The notes: generated by a model not told the origin, from the letters alone. 64,000 nucleotides of DNA from Hermatobates lingyangjiaoensis (GCA_026182355.1 JAPFBL010000104.1:434001-498000); one strand, 5' to 3'; numbered from the stretch's first letter, positions 45,321 through 58,084 are shown. Program-made: numbers and translations.

Positions 45321-48300
45321 GATGGAACTGCACTCATTTGTAACTGTAATTTAAAGGGAGTTTAAGGTTCATTCTCAACTTAAAGCTTTCCTTCTATGCA
45401 AAATAGTCGCTACTGAATATTGAAATAAAACCCATTCGCTCTTTTAAACAAGTGAAAAATTGGCCCATTACAATGAAGAATTCTAAATATTTAAACTTAA
45501 AGAAGAAAAATGATGGCTGCTTAATAATTTTACCTCTACTTTTCAAACCTTACTTTACCACGAGGCTGATTTAATAATGACTTTAAAAATTTTTTTTTCT
45601 CTTATCAATTATCTGTTATTTAATTCATATTCCATGGATCATTCAAACAGAGAACAATTTACCTTAATGTTCCGTTCCTTTAATATGTAAGAATTTAACG
45701 AACCCAAAAGGATAGCAAAAGTTGTCTTTCATAGTTGCCTTGTTATTAATAGACAGAGTTCATTAAATCCCCTCTCAACAAATGTGCTGAATCAAGTTAG
45801 TTTAACAATTTTCTCAAATTTATTTACTACAAACTAAATAACTAGTAAAGCAATAAATCAAATAGAGCAGAATTCTATGAAATAATTAGTGGCCTGTTAG
45901 AATTTTGAACAACTTTCGACTTTAAATGGGAGGTTCAATAGTAATATACAGCATGAAATGTCTCATATATTAGATAAGCAAACATTGCCTAGTGTTAGCC
46001 AGCATAAAAACAAGTAAAAATTTATGAAGGACTTACACCATACTTTATTACATATAAACGTAGCATCAAACACGTCTTCATCTTATTTTAATTTCTACCC
46101 TGTAAAAGCAATATCAAACTCTCTGGAATAGCACTATGAAATCCACAGATGATCAATTTAATGCTTTGATTTCTTTTAACGTAAGTATATCCATTTTAAC
46201 AGTTATAAAAAAACATGAAAACGTTGTTTTGGAATAGTATAACGTATTATTATTACGAAATTCAGGGTCATAGTCTCATGAGACTAACAAGCACCGTGGC
46301 AATAGAATCTTGTTTAGATTTTTTTTCCTGTTTATAAAATCAACCTCAAATTTCCAGTTGTTTAATGAAATTGTAACTGTTGTTACAGAAGTATCTTATA
46401 CTCGTACTTCTAAGTGTTTTCTATAAATTCTCTAAAAATAAAACTTTTTGAAAAGGATTCTTTGGTAGTCACACTTAATGTGTTCAAAGGCTTCATTGTT
46501 TATGATTTATTAAATCATTTTAATTCCAGCTTCAAAAGTGCAAAGCTTATCTTTCCGGTTACTAATGATTAAATATTTTGATGTTTTTGCTAGCTCACGC
46601 TACTCTCAGCAATGCCGAAGTCTGCACACTAGATTTAGAAGAGTAAAGAAAAAAAGTCCTGAAATCACAATTTAGTAAAAAAGAAGTAACTTTTCCAATA
46701 ATACAATATCGTAGAAAAATAATAGGGCAAATTTGCTAAAATGCTAATTTCTGGGTAAAATATGAACTTGATCGATCGTTGGAGTGTAAAGTAGCGTGTA
46801 CACAAACATTTGGTCACGACCCATCCACCCGTCAAACTACCCACAATTACACACATAGGCGAGCACATTCACACATACAACGCACATGATCATCATCACA
46901 AAAAGTCTGAAATGGACTTTGGGCGCCTCAAAACATGTAAAGTCGTCAACATTTCGAGACCGATTTCTTCCATGTTGAAATTGTATTACATGTTTTTGTA
47001 ATTCAACATATTTTTTGTTGAGTAATTTTTTTTCGCCAATCCTGTGTCATAATGTCCTATCGTTTACTTTAAACTCTTTTGTTATAACTTACTTTTCCTG
47101 TCTGTAAATAAATGCTCCAATCAGAAAGGAGGTAACCATTGATACATATATATAGTTGTTTATGTGAGCAAGTTAGAGAAGCTGTATATAAAATTATACA
47201 ACTGCGTGATCCTTTTATTCGAGTTAAATTTAGTCCATTAAAACTGAAAGCTATGTTTAACTTTATATTGACGGATATACAAAAAAAAACAGTTTATCAA
47301 CTTGTTTCAAAGTAGCCTTGGTCAATGCACAGGAGGTATATAAATTTCAACCCAAGATGAATTGGAGGAATTCAAAGCATAGAACATGAGTTAAAAGTTA
47401 ACGATTAGTTGAAATTAAGTATTTATTGATAGAAGTGGTTGGGGGTTTAGGAAGCAGGGCTCGTTAAAGTGTAATATGGAAGTTAGACGTAAGGGATGAG
47501 GGAGGAGTTTGGGACCACTGGTTTAATGACTGGCTCTAGATGACCCAAGGCCTAATGGTGGTGCTAAATTTCTGTTCTAAACTTATATAGCAGACATTAT
47601 ACGAAAGCATCGGGATGGTAAGCAAGGTTACCAAAGTTACGTTACAATCATAGAAGGATCACAGAAATGTTAGTTTGTACTTCGAACCATTCTTCTAAAT
47701 CAGACATCAATTCTCAAGTGACTAATCGTGCGGCACTACACCATGATCATTAATAACTGAATTAACCTATTTAATAATTCAGAATGGTAGCTCACTCCTT
47801 AGTGTACTAATGCAAATATTCAAAACTAAATTGTTTAATACTTAAGATACATGTTATTAACCATAACATGGTTTAGATGACAGAGAAAACAATTTTCACA
47901 AAAAAATACTCTAGCAAATGGATACTATAAAAATTAATCGAAATGTAAAAAGGAGAAACGAGCCTGGTGTTTTACAATATTAAGAAATATCATCTCTTCA
48001 TCGTAGACGAGCATTAGACATGCAAGCTACTTAAATTCCTTTAAAGTATTCACAAGCAAAGTGCTTTTCCCTGGACATGCATTATGCGAAAACAGACATT
48101 TCATAATAAAGCTTACTTTATTGATTTTTGAACGACACTTGAGGAAACGAAAATACAGCCTAAGAGTTGACTATTAAACAGTACGTGGATAAGAGATAGA
48201 TTACAATGCCACTGTATATAATTAAGACATCACCTCTTTGATAATAATACTACAGACGTTGTTAATACTGAGCTATATTGAATCAACCACTAGTGATATT

Positions 48301-50149
48301 TACAATATTTAATTTTCTAAATTTATTAAATGAATATTTCAAAATACTTGGTAATTATATGGAACATTTATGAATATTAAATAAGAAGAATAAGCTTCCG
48401 TGATTATCATACTTAAATACATACTAAATTTAAACAAAAAAAATGAACTGATCATAATACTGAGTATTTATGCTGCTTCACAAATGAATGTAATGGCTTA
48501 CCAATCTGACTTATGTATATTTGAAAAGGCTGTTTCTTTAGGATTCTTTAAAGCTTTAACTATATTAGAGGGAAGGATATTTCAAACAGTGACGAATGGA
48601 ATAATATTATTGATTCCATCAATTAAAAATTTATGGAAATAAGTTTTAACTACCTTAAAAATATTATTCAAAATTTTCAACATTTTTTGTTAACCTAATA
48701 ATATTAAAAAATAGCAAAAGAAATGGCAGTTTTAATCTTCTGCTTATAGTAAAAGCTCACTGCCATCACTGCCTTGTGAATATTTGAACAAAAGGCTTAC
48801 TGAACCCATAAAAATGCGCATGCTCAATACCCTACTCTATAATGATGCCCTGATATGAGTTCTTTATTTTAACTTCTCTGAAAATAAATTAACTGAACAA
48901 TACACACAATTTTTCCAAGTTCTAACAATGCCTGAACACCTGATTCGCTTTGATTGATACTACTTTTTGTACTTCTAAATAGAATACTAACAGAGATGAA
49001 GTAAGGATAATATAAATACAATAATCAAATAGGTAACGATCCAAATTGAAAAAAATACAGTTTTACAGTGTTGTATTTTTTGGGCAGGTGTTGTAAATGT
49101 GGTATTTTGTAGTCATATGTAGGCAGATAAAAGCGCTAACATTAGTACATATTTAGTTGGTGAAAGTAAAAAATATTCAAAATCTTTGACAAAAATAAAC
49201 CTGACACAAATTGAGTGGTTGAAATTAATGTTATTTTTGAATTACGGAAGCAATTTATTACAACTGATTGCTAGGAATATGTTTATACAAAGTTGCCATT
49301 AGAAAGCATTATAAAGTTTCCCCCAAGCATGAACTACAATTTACGGAATGTGTTTTTTTTTTGCGTTTCTGAGGAAGGCATTTGATTGGTCCGACTAAGG
49401 GGAGGATTGTTACAGAGGGAGCGTCAGAGGCTATGCTAGATGACTAAGTAATGGGAGGTAAGTTAGGCAGCATATGGCGGCTTTCGGTCGCTTCTTGTTC
49501 ACCCCTTCAGCTAGACACAATAAATCAACCCTCCACCCTTACCACAACTTGTGCCAAATATGAATTTAAACCGCTCCATCCATTGTTTTTGCATCATCCA
49601 CCAGCACACACACCCCCACCACCCACTCACCATTGGCACCCTCTTCACGCCTTCAGGCCGGAACAATTTAAAATTCATACCCACTTCTTCTGCTACCATT
49701 AACATGTCCCAACCTGAGAGCATGCCTATGTTTTATTTAACAGGTTGGAGCTTTTATGGAGCCTAAACCTGTCTATTAACACATGACTTATAGAGTCGAG
49801 ACATTTTTTTGTAATTCCATTAGTTTTCTCAAAACCTCTTCCTACATAAGTGCCTAATAACAATACAGAAGACGTTTCTCAGAACAATTGGTCAGGAAAA
49901 CAATGGAATTTAATCCATAAATGACAAACCTGAATGAATGGATGGACAATTTTTTATGAAGAGATTGGCTAATCCCAGGTTTGCAGTTCCAGGTTAGAAC
50001 TGCACAGAAGCACAGAAGAGACTAAGCTTTTTTTCACTATCGTAAGTCTGTATGAGTTTACCATGCATGAAATTAATAGGCAAAATCTATCACAGGTCAT
50101 AAGATTGCAAAGTTCCTCTAAATGTTCAATTATATTTAATCCTAATAAT
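45321..50149. other. Intron-like sequence without recognisable genes
   Basis: AT-rich with scattered richer patches (about 46800-46960, 47440-47560 and 49380-49770). The last has a CA/CCA-rich run that gives spurious frames on both strands. No RNA gene or element was recognised. Confidence 0.45.
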
Positions 50150-50360
50150 AGTGGTAATAATAATCTATAGAATGAACGCTAGTAATAATAATAATAAAAT
50201 TATTATTTACAACAGTAACACGATGATAATAATAACAATAATAGATATAGTAATAATGATAATATTAATAATAATGGCAACATAAATGGTAATAAGAATA
50301 ATAATGATGAAATAATAATAATACTGTTATCAACAGTAATACCAGTAATAATAATATATT
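50150..50360. repeat. Impure AAT trinucleotide tract
   Basis: Units AAT/TAA with interruptions (for example TAATAATAATAATAAAAT) run across about 200 bp. Confidence 0.85.
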
Positions 50361-50419
50361 AGTATTACATAAATATACATAATGTTAACTAAATGGGTTA
50401 ATGTTCATCATTTAAGTGT

Positions 50420-50860
50420 ACTCTTTGTCTGGTACATCCTAGTGACTATCCCTGCATCAGTGCTGCCCCTCACAGTGTATCTCCTCAGAACACCTTCCTC
50501 TTGGGGAACATCCTGAGGCAGAGTCATTCTGTTTAAGCAATCGAGGGGTCTCCCTACTTTGAGTCCATCTACGTCCTTTATTCCCTAGTTTACGGACAAA
50601 CTCGGAAAGACGTCTCTAGTTGACTTTTGTAGCATAAACGCGTTTCATCAGCTTACCTGACCTAGTCCCGGCTGTGACCCCGTATATAACTACCGGCATC
50701 AAGAAAGACTTGTATAGGGTTAAGCCTGGTCTAGACGGAGACTCAAAAGCCAGGTTTTATTAGATTATAACTGACACTACATGCCTCATTAGCCCAGACA
50801 GCAGCGAGTGTTCCCTGGGGCAACTTTAGAGTCTATGTTGACACCACAGTACCTGAATGT
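50420..50860 (-). pseudogene. LINE reverse transcriptase C-terminal remnant
   Basis: The minus strand holds FRYCGVNIDSKV (compare the F-YLGV-ID block), then LYKSFLMPVVIYGVTAGTRS with GKLMKRVYATKVN (compare LYK-LI-PV-LYG), interrupted by stops and frame changes. The order fits the end of a non-LTR RT domain. The clade is uncertain (RTE- or CR1-like). Confidence 0.6.
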
Positions 50861-51066
50861 GCTGCTTACTATGCTTCATATATATTTAATATCGATTAGA
50901 CCAATAACAAAATACAAATATCGTGCTCAGAATGGAATTTGTTAGATTTAAAAATTGTTACACAATATTTTAACGTAATAAAAAAAAATTAGACGTCTTG
51001 TTCGATTAATGCTGAAAATAATACCTAATAATCTATATATAAATTCTCTTCGTGGCTCTGTATGTA

Positions 51067-51087
51067 TGTATGTATGTATGTATGTTT
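51067..51087 (+). repeat. (GTAT)n microsatellite in HINE unit 1
   Basis: About five GTAT units. Units 2 and 3 have shorter versions at about 51848 and 52135. Confidence 0.85.
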
Positions 51088-52587
51088 GTACCTTATGGAT
51101 TCGGCCTACAATGGACCTTTTTCAAATATTCTTTTGCAAGGCACTTTCTATAGATCTTGGGGTGGTTTTAGGCTATTAAACTCTTTGGGGCATCCTAACC
51201 CCGGCCCCCTAGGGCCCAAAAACCTCAAAAATTTGCCGATTTTGAGTTTTTGCATTTTTTGTCAAGAAATATGGCGTCTACGGCCTTAATGCATAAAATA
51301 TGAAATGTTGGAAATAAAAATCGAAAATCAGAGTTGTGGTTCATGTAAAATCCCAAAAATATTATAATAGATAAGGTTTGCTGTATAACCTGTTTGTTTA
51401 CATTTTGACTTTAATTGGTAATGGCGGCTGCAGGTAGGTTAATCTTTATGATAATATTTCCACACGCTTTGTTCAATTGGAAACAACCAGGTACCAGAAA
51501 TTTTATTATTGTTTTCAGATTGATATTAAAGACAATTATTGTATTTTTATATGGGTTTCTTATTAACTTTAACAAAGCTTTAGCTATTATCAATAGTTTC
51601 TTAAATTTTTTTTAAAAGTTTCAAATTATAAATTCCAAACAATTATTTTTTTTGCTACAAGTTTCACATAACAATTTCAACTATTAAACATTTTGTCACA
51701 AGTTTCACATTACAATTTTCAAAAATCAATTTTTTTGTCCCAAGTGTCACATTATCTTTCAAACAAATTTCATTCACAAATTGTAGATTTGACCTTCATT
51801 TTTTTAACAAGTTTCAAATCTATATATAAATTTTCTTCGTGGCTCTGTATGTATGTATGTTTGTACCTTATGCATTCGGCCTACAATGGACCTTTTTCAA
51901 AAATTCTTTTGCAAGACAATTTCTATAGGTCTTGGGGAGGTTTTAGGCTATTAAACTCTGGGGGGCTGCCTAACCCAGGCCCCCTAGGGCCCAAAAACCT
52001 CAAAAATTTGCCAATTTTTAGTTTTTGCATTTTTTCTCAAGAAATATGGCGTCTACGGCCTTAATGCATAAAATATGAAATGTTGGAAATAAAAATCGAG
52101 CTCTATCTATATATAAATTCTCTTCGTGGCTCTGTATGTATGTATGTAAGTTTGTACCTTATGCATTCGGCCTACAATGGACCTTTTTCAAAAATTCTTT
52201 TGCAAGGCACTTACTATAAGTCTTGGGGTGGTTTTAGGCTATTAAACTCTGGGGGGCAGCCTAACCCCGGCCCCCTAGGGCCCAAAAACCTCAAAAATTT
52301 GCCAATTTTTAGTTTTTGCATTTTTTCTCAAGAAATATGGCGTCTACGGCCTTAATGCATAAAATATGAAATGTTGGAAATAAAAATTGAGCTCAAAGTT
52401 ATATAATGATTTTTTGCTCTAGGATGCTTCTTTCATAGCCTAGGTACCACTATTCTCCTGAAAATGTTAAAAAACGTCCAAGGGACTGTAGATCATGAAT
52501 GAAGAATCGTAAGACAAAAATGCATAAAATAATATTGAACCCAATTTTCATTTCGATCATTTCAAATTTTATACTTAAAACTTCTAG

Positions 52588-52605
52588 ACCCGGGCAACGC
52601 CGGGT
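52588..52605 (+). other. 3' terminal hairpin of the HINE array
   Basis: A 6-bp stem ACCCGG/CCGGGT with loop GCAACG lies about 10 bases from the inferred 3' end. Confidence 0.75.
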
Positions 52606-52615
52606 ATTTCTGCTT

Positions 52616-53939
52616 GTATATCTGATATTAGGTTTAACACTTGCGTAAAACTAGAGTAAAACATATTACTTTATTGAAAATTTAATATTATTACAATAAT
52701 ACTTAGTAATACTTAATATAATATCTAATTTTAAATTATACCTTATAATACCTAATTAAATAATAAATAAAGTTGAATGAAGTCATTTCGATATATATAG
52801 TTATGCTACAATTAGCATCTGTCTTTCTATAAATTTTGGGGTTCTCACATCACCTACGATTAACCATGGTAAGTCATACATATTAAATCTGGAATACACA
52901 AACAATCAGTAATTAAGAAATTCAATCCTCATAACCGGCTTATGTTCTCCTCCTTTTTTGTTCTACCTATTCATAAGCCCAGAATAAATGAACTGTTTTC
53001 TAAAATATGTTGATATTTTTTTAAAACTATGAAAGATGATATCTGCATACGCTTTTCTTAATATAAATAAGTTTTTGTTTCAAATATCGGAATTATAGTG
53101 AGTCCTTTGCCGATACCCTTTATAGTACATATATCCATATGACGCATCTAGAAAATGTGAGAAGCAGTATCCAAAAAAAATTTGAACCAACACATGCATG
53201 TCTAGTGGAAGGAAAAGAGTTGGTCTAGCTACCTCTTGTTATTCAAATTGTAATCTTCAGTTAAAATAACTTCTTTTCATACAGTGCTATATCCTGCGAG
53301 TTTAGTATTTGCTAATCATACATCAGGCAAGTTTAGCTACGTTGAGGGAAACGGGATTAAGTTTAGGTTATGAGGTAGTGTGTTTGTGTTTAGTTCTGAA
53401 TAATGTAGATTCAAATATTGGATATGACTCTAGACTTTTCATGTGGGAAACGAAAAATCATTGGCACTCCCTCAGAAAGAACATAAAACCTATGTCTGTA
53501 CGGTGTCAAATATTCGTAAAGGATTTCTACTTAAATAAACTTGAGTGAGTTAAGATATAGATATTGGTAAGTAAAATCAATCAGATAGCGTGGCTCACCC
53601 ATAAACAAAATAGGTGCTCAATAATTTTTGATCCAAAAAGTGTGTATGATCTAAAGGAAAGATACTGTGAGGCTGACATCAAACGACGAGAACATGGACA
53701 ATCTCGGATCTTTAGTCCAGAAAAAATCATGCCAGTATTAGACCAGACAAGATCCTACAACAACGGGATAACAGGAACTAGCGTCTGAGATTCATTACGC
53801 AAGAAAAATAGTTACCAATATCTTTAAACTGAAACTAGTAATTAAAATTAATTTGATTTTAAGATTATGTCACATACAATTTAAGTAAAATTGACCCAGA
53901 TTCGATAAATCTAATGTTCAAAGAAATTGCTAGCTTTGA
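52616..53939. other. No gene supported
   Basis: Two plus-strand frames (53309-53548 and 53564-53788, 79 and 74 codons) have mixed composition but no recognisable domain, and are not supported as a gene. Confidence 0.4.
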
Positions 53940-54260
53940 AGTAATCAGAGGAGGTATGTTTAATTTAGACTAGGGTGTGATTGGAGAAGGGTAGGACTGG
54001 ATCGGCGAAACCATTTGTCAAGGTTGTCCTTGGTCACCATTTCTAAGCGACCCATGCAAACCTAAATTAATTGCCAACAAAATTAATACAGGACACTTGA
54101 TTCATCACTGGAAAGCTCTGCAAACAACCCTCACAATGCCGCCAACCTTGTACCGTGCAAGCCTACCCTTTTCGATTTATGGACCTAAGTACATTCAACT
54201 TTTTGTTTCATTCCAATCTCAAACTAATCTCATTGCTTCGCAAATTTCATTTGAAACTTT
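53940..54260. other. GC-elevated unique segment, possible conserved non-coding element
   Basis: Contains homeodomain-like AATTAATTGCC and AP-1-like TGATTCATCA words in a richer background. Not repeated and not coding. Confidence 0.3.
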
Positions 54261-55785
54261 TTTAAATTAAAAACCGAGCCTTTTTTTTATAGGCAGAAAG
54301 GAATTTTTTCTCTACTTGAAATTAAAATCTCAATTATTCAAAGAGGAACTGTTGTTTTATATATAAACAGAAACATTCAAACGTTTCCGAGAGCGTACGT
54401 AATTATTAAATTCACTGTAATATTAAACCATGAACACTGTTTTTTTAAATTATAATAATAGTACTATGTCAAGAATGAGTGAAGAACATTTCCTGAAACC
54501 TCATCCATTGCATATTCACAACACAGTGGATGATGTCACTAAAAAACTGGACAAGTCTTTTTACTGAGAAGTGGTACTTACATGAAATGTTTTTCAAAGA
54601 CGGTATCAACTAATTTACAGATACTTCGTAGATTTCATTACTCGTTTCATTGTTGCCAAAAACCATGTAAATGACGCATACATTAGATAATTCATGAAGA
54701 GTTCACTATAGCAAAGATTTATCTCTTGATTATTTTTTTTTTCAAAATAAAGTTTTGGATATCTATAATTCATTATTTTTCTATATATTTTAAAAAAATT
54801 AGTTTTGTTGTGTTTAAATATTTCTTCTCTCTAATTTGTTGTCTTTATAATATTTGTCATTAGTTAACACTTAAATCATACATAAGTTTAAAATTCATTT
54901 ATAGTGAGATAACAAGTGACATGAAAATGATTACTTTAAGTCGATTTAAAACAAATTGTACATCAATACAGCTTATTAATAATGTAGTTATTCAATACGT
55001 ATTAATGTACAGTTTACTCCATATTCTCAATAAATTTAAAAGTACCTCTTTTTTTATAAAGATATATAAGGTTAATATATAGATTTAACTTTTAAGAACG
55101 CTTTTTAATTAAGAGAAGTACCTGTATGATATTATAACCAATAGGTATGTAAATTATTGATATCACAGAACTGATGGTAATTTTGAAGAGCTCTATTGTA
55201 GATTTGGGGATAAAATTTTGAGTTGAGCCACATACTCTCGTACAGCCAACATAGCTTTTGTGATTCCAGCAATGTGTCTGTTACATGACTATTTTAGTTT
55301 AGTCATTCATCTGAAAATACTCTATTGTTATTACATTCCTTTGATGTTTCTAGTTCAGTAGTTTTTATGAAGTCTTTTTTCTTGAGAAAGGTATAAGGAC
55401 CCTTTTAGAGAGATTTTAGTTCAGGGCAGATACTGCTATTGCGATAGAATTAGTAATAGTAAATAAATAAAAAAAATGTCTGAACTCAGATTTTTATTTT
55501 GTATATATCAAAAATTCTCTCAAATATAGCGAAGAATAAAAAGTGTGTTTACTTCTGTACTGCAATAATGATATATATTTTATACATGTAATATATGAAA
55601 TAAAATGTTTATTAGTCGAATGGTTAGGATGATTGCTAAACTAATATTGCCCGTCTCCTTATGATATTGAATCAGTTTATTTAAATAACAATGGTAGACC
55701 GCGATGCATTATCTGTGTTTATAATAAAGGGTTTCAGTATGTATTATTATAGTGTCATTACAATAATATATTATGGTATCCATGA
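54261..55785. other. No gene seen; AT-rich
   Basis: Nothing recognised on either strand. Confidence 0.5.
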
Positions 55786-55789
55786 GGAG

Positions 55790-56120
55790 AAAATAATAAT
55801 GGCAATAGGTTAATGATTGTGGGACTATAAAACAAGGACGGTGATAAGAGATTCATTAACAAGATAAGAGGAATGGCGCGCTAATGAGTAGCCCGTAATG
55901 GGAGGAGGTTAGCGTCCCCTTTGGCGCTCCGCCAAACAGACCCACTCAACTACTGTTTCCCAAAGCCTCATCAAATGCTTCATCTGCACCATAATTGTCC
56001 CGCTTGATTTATCACTGCAAAATTAAGCATCTGCTCTAGCTTTGTACTTAGCATTTCTCTCAGCATGTGCTTATGGGGCACTAATTACTCATCAGTTATT
56101 CACAGAATTAAATACCACTC
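55790..56120. promoter_or_regulatory. Candidate enhancer-like conserved non-coding element
   Basis: GC-elevated unique segment with two GATAAGAG words 20 bp apart (55843 and 55863), followed by CTAATGAG and GTAATGGG homeodomain-like sites and a GC-rich core (GGCGCTCCGCC). Site content and composition suggest a regulatory element of the surrounding gene. This is inference without cross-species data. Confidence 0.3.
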
Positions 56121-56680
56121 GACTGCTTTATGTCAAATAAACATTTCAAGAAACATATCCATTTGTATGAAGGATGTTATTAGATAACTGTCCCATACTG
56201 CATGTGTTTTACGAAAAAAAATAAATAAAATCAAATACATTGATAACAATATATTTTATTGATCTGAAGATACAATTATAATAGATAAAGAAAAAGATGA
56301 AAAAAGAAGGAAGGCAAGGAAATGTTATATATTAAAAGGGATCTAATTTCATAATTGGTAGAAGTAGTATTAATAATTTAAGGAAATTAATATTCAGGAG
56401 TATTTTGCTGAGTTTAAGTGAAATAAAATTTCCTTAGTCCCTGCTGTGTCCTTTGTGTGAGCAGTGATCTGGTTTACTTTTAATATCATCTAATTAGTCA
56501 AGGCAAGGCTTTGATCACTGAAGATAGTTAGTTTCCCTTGTATAATGTAAATTTCATGCTCTAATGAAAAAATCTTATTTCTGTAAGTTATTTATTTCTT
56601 AAATAATTCTACAAGCTGTAATAATCAATTTTCAGATTATTTGTTGGATGTTTGAATATGATTTCTTATCATCTTTTGCT
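56121..56680. other. No gene seen
   Basis: AT-rich with no element match. Confidence 0.5.
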
Positions 56681-56689
56681 TGTAGGCCG

Positions 56690-56805
56690 ATGAAAAAGGG
56701 TTTTAAAATAAAACCGAAAAGTCGGCAGCGAGAATTTGGTTTTGAACATAGAAAATTAACCGAATCTCAATTACGTAATACACCTATTCTATCAAACGAA
56801 ATTAT
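56690..56805 (+). pseudogene. Penelope-like ORF N-terminal fragment
   Basis: The frame PMKKGFKIKPKSRQREFGF then EHRKLTESQLRNTPILSNE resembles the PLE segment after the N-terminal helices (of the type IPKGFKIK). The second half is shared with 6524-6582. It is followed by a TTACTATTATA low-complexity run. The family call is tentative. Confidence 0.4.
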
Positions 56806-57300
56806 TATATTACTATTATACTACTTATACTATTATATTATATTATTACTATTATACTATTATATTACAAAATGTATTGTACTTTATAAAATATAAACTG
56901 GACTATGCAAATAACACCACATAAGCCAACTTTAGTTAAAGCATGAAATAAACATTAATATTCCAGAACAATAGTTACAATTTAATTTTTGACTGATCCA
57001 TCTTCAAGAGAAAATTACAGGTTGCAAGATTGGGTTATTGTCTATGAATCTCCTGTATATTTATGGATCTATACGTCAAACAATTATTACGATATTAAGA
57101 GACGCGAGAAAGATCTTAAGCAGAATAATAGATAGGCCCTCATCAGCGATATCATCAAGGTATGAAATGATTCATCAGAGAGTCAGCAAGTGATTCGACC
57201 ACTGGGTTTTACATAAATCGTGTACTGAGACCGAGACTTATATCACTTATTCCAGTTAATGACAGGACACATTGCTGTTTTAATAGTTCTTATGAATATA
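56806..57300. other. No gene seen; starts with an ATT/ACT low-complexity run
   Basis: An impure TATTATACTAT repeat lies at about 56800-56870. The rest is unassigned. Confidence 0.5.
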
Positions 57301-57306
57301 AATATA

Positions 57307-57702
57307 CAGGTATCTCCAAAGTAACCGATCAGAAACAACAAATGAAATTGGCGTATTGTTTTTTTCAAACGTATACAAAAAAAAAAAATAAATTTAATAG
57401 GTGTATTAATTCTTAACAAATGTTCAAAACGTCTACCTTCAACTTCAATACAATCTCGACATCTTTTGATAACATTGTCACGTAACATGAAATATTATCT
57501 TTTGATAAATTTGGTTCCATTGTCACGAAATATTTTTTTTAGATGATCAATCGTCATATGTTTATTAGCATAAACTCTGCTCATTCAAACACCCCTTAGA
57601 AAAAAATCAGGGGGTATCAGATCTGGGGATCCTCAGCGTCCTATCCAACGTACAGAATATGTTTAGTCACCAACATAGTACGGTTACTTTTGGGATAACC
57701 TA
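57307..57702 (-). mobile_element. IS630/Tc1-mariner-type mini-element carrying only the transposase C-terminus
   Basis: The terminal inverted repeats CAGGTATCTCCAAAGTAACC (57307) and, on the complement, TAGGTTATCCCAAAAGTAAC (from 57702) match with few changes. TA flanks both sides (57305-57306 and 57703-57704). The 396-bp inside encodes only a broken transposase end. The element is therefore an internally deleted copy that kept both ends. Confidence 0.8.
57420..57665 (-). pseudogene. DDE transposase C-terminal remnant (IS630/Tc1-mariner superfamily)
   Basis: The minus strand reads RWIGR, then SPDLIPPDFFLRG, then SRVYANKHMTIDHLKKNI, then NVIKRCRDCIEVEGRRFEHL, with stops and frame changes between. 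SPDL-P-DFFLWG is the block holding the third acidic residue of the DDE/D triad, and RC-DCIEVEG-HFEHLL is the usual C-terminal end of one branch of this superfamily. The upstream catalytic half is absent. Confidence 0.8.
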
Positions 57703-57717
57703 TATAATAATTATATA

Positions 57718-57721
<4 letters not shown>

Positions 57722-57762
<41 letters not shown>
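57722..57762. repeat. (TA)n microsatellite between the mini-element and a PLE end
   Basis: About twenty TA units. The TA target of the element on its left merges with the tract. Confidence 0.93.
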
Positions 57763-57767
<5 letters not shown>

Positions 57768-57840
57768 TACTTGATAAACGGCACTAAGACGATCCAAACT
57801 GGACAACATAAACGCCTGTACTCAAGGCCGATATCTGCGT
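57763..57840 (-). mobile_element. Penelope-like 3' terminal fragment, minus orientation
   Basis: The minus strand has GTCCAGTTTGGATCGTC and then a sequence like GCCGTTTATCAAG leading into (TA)n. The phrase CCAGTTTGGATCGTC is identical to the end of the plus-strand copy at 40755-40770, which also leads into (TA)n. Confidence 0.6.
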
Positions 57841-57879
57841 CTAGTCGGCGAAATCCAATGGTTCCATTGTCTTCAAATC

Positions 57880-57965
57880 TTCTATTTCCACTAATTTCAC
57901 TACATTCACTATTGTCACTACTAGTACTATAACTATTACTGCTACTACTATCACAACTATCGACA
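57880..57965. repeat. Impure ACT trinucleotide tract
   Basis: Units CACTA/TACT recur with interruptions. Confidence 0.75.
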
Positions 57966-58084
57966 TGCCATCAGGATAGAGTAGAAGGGAAGAAGTAGAG
58001 GTACGTGCGTTCAAAACTTTGAGTGGAAGGTGACTGAAGGTGTATATCGAAGTAAATATTTCCAGTGTTTCCTTTTTGGGTTGG

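Larger units (their letters stand above)
51031..52615 (+). mobile_element. Helentron-associated (HINE-type) non-autonomous array
   Basis: Three 5' units start with ATCTATATATAAATTCTCTT (or TTTTCTT) at about 51031, 51818 and 52105. Each runs about 280 bp through a GTAT microsatellite and CGGCCTACAATGGACCTTTT to GAAATGTTGGAAATAAAAAT. Only one 3' end is present: the hairpin ACCCGG/CCGGGT at 52588-52605 followed by ATTTCTGCTTG. The tatataaat start, a short tandem microsatellite and a GC-rich 3' hairpin are the layout of HINE/DINE-like elements. No helicase is present. Confidence 0.75.

Noticed and set aside
49451..49766. Overlapping frames on both strands, one Pro/His-rich
   Set aside because: They derive from a CA/CCA-rich run; neither shows a domain, and both strands are open for the same reason.
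51693..52355. Repeated plus-strand frames containing ILLQ and SWGGFRLLNS
   Set aside because: They are translations of the repeated HINE 5' units. The identical repeats explain the similarity and no helicase motif is present.
53309..53788. Two adjacent plus-strand frames as a two-exon gene
   Set aside because: No recognised domain and no convincing donor/acceptor pair linking them.
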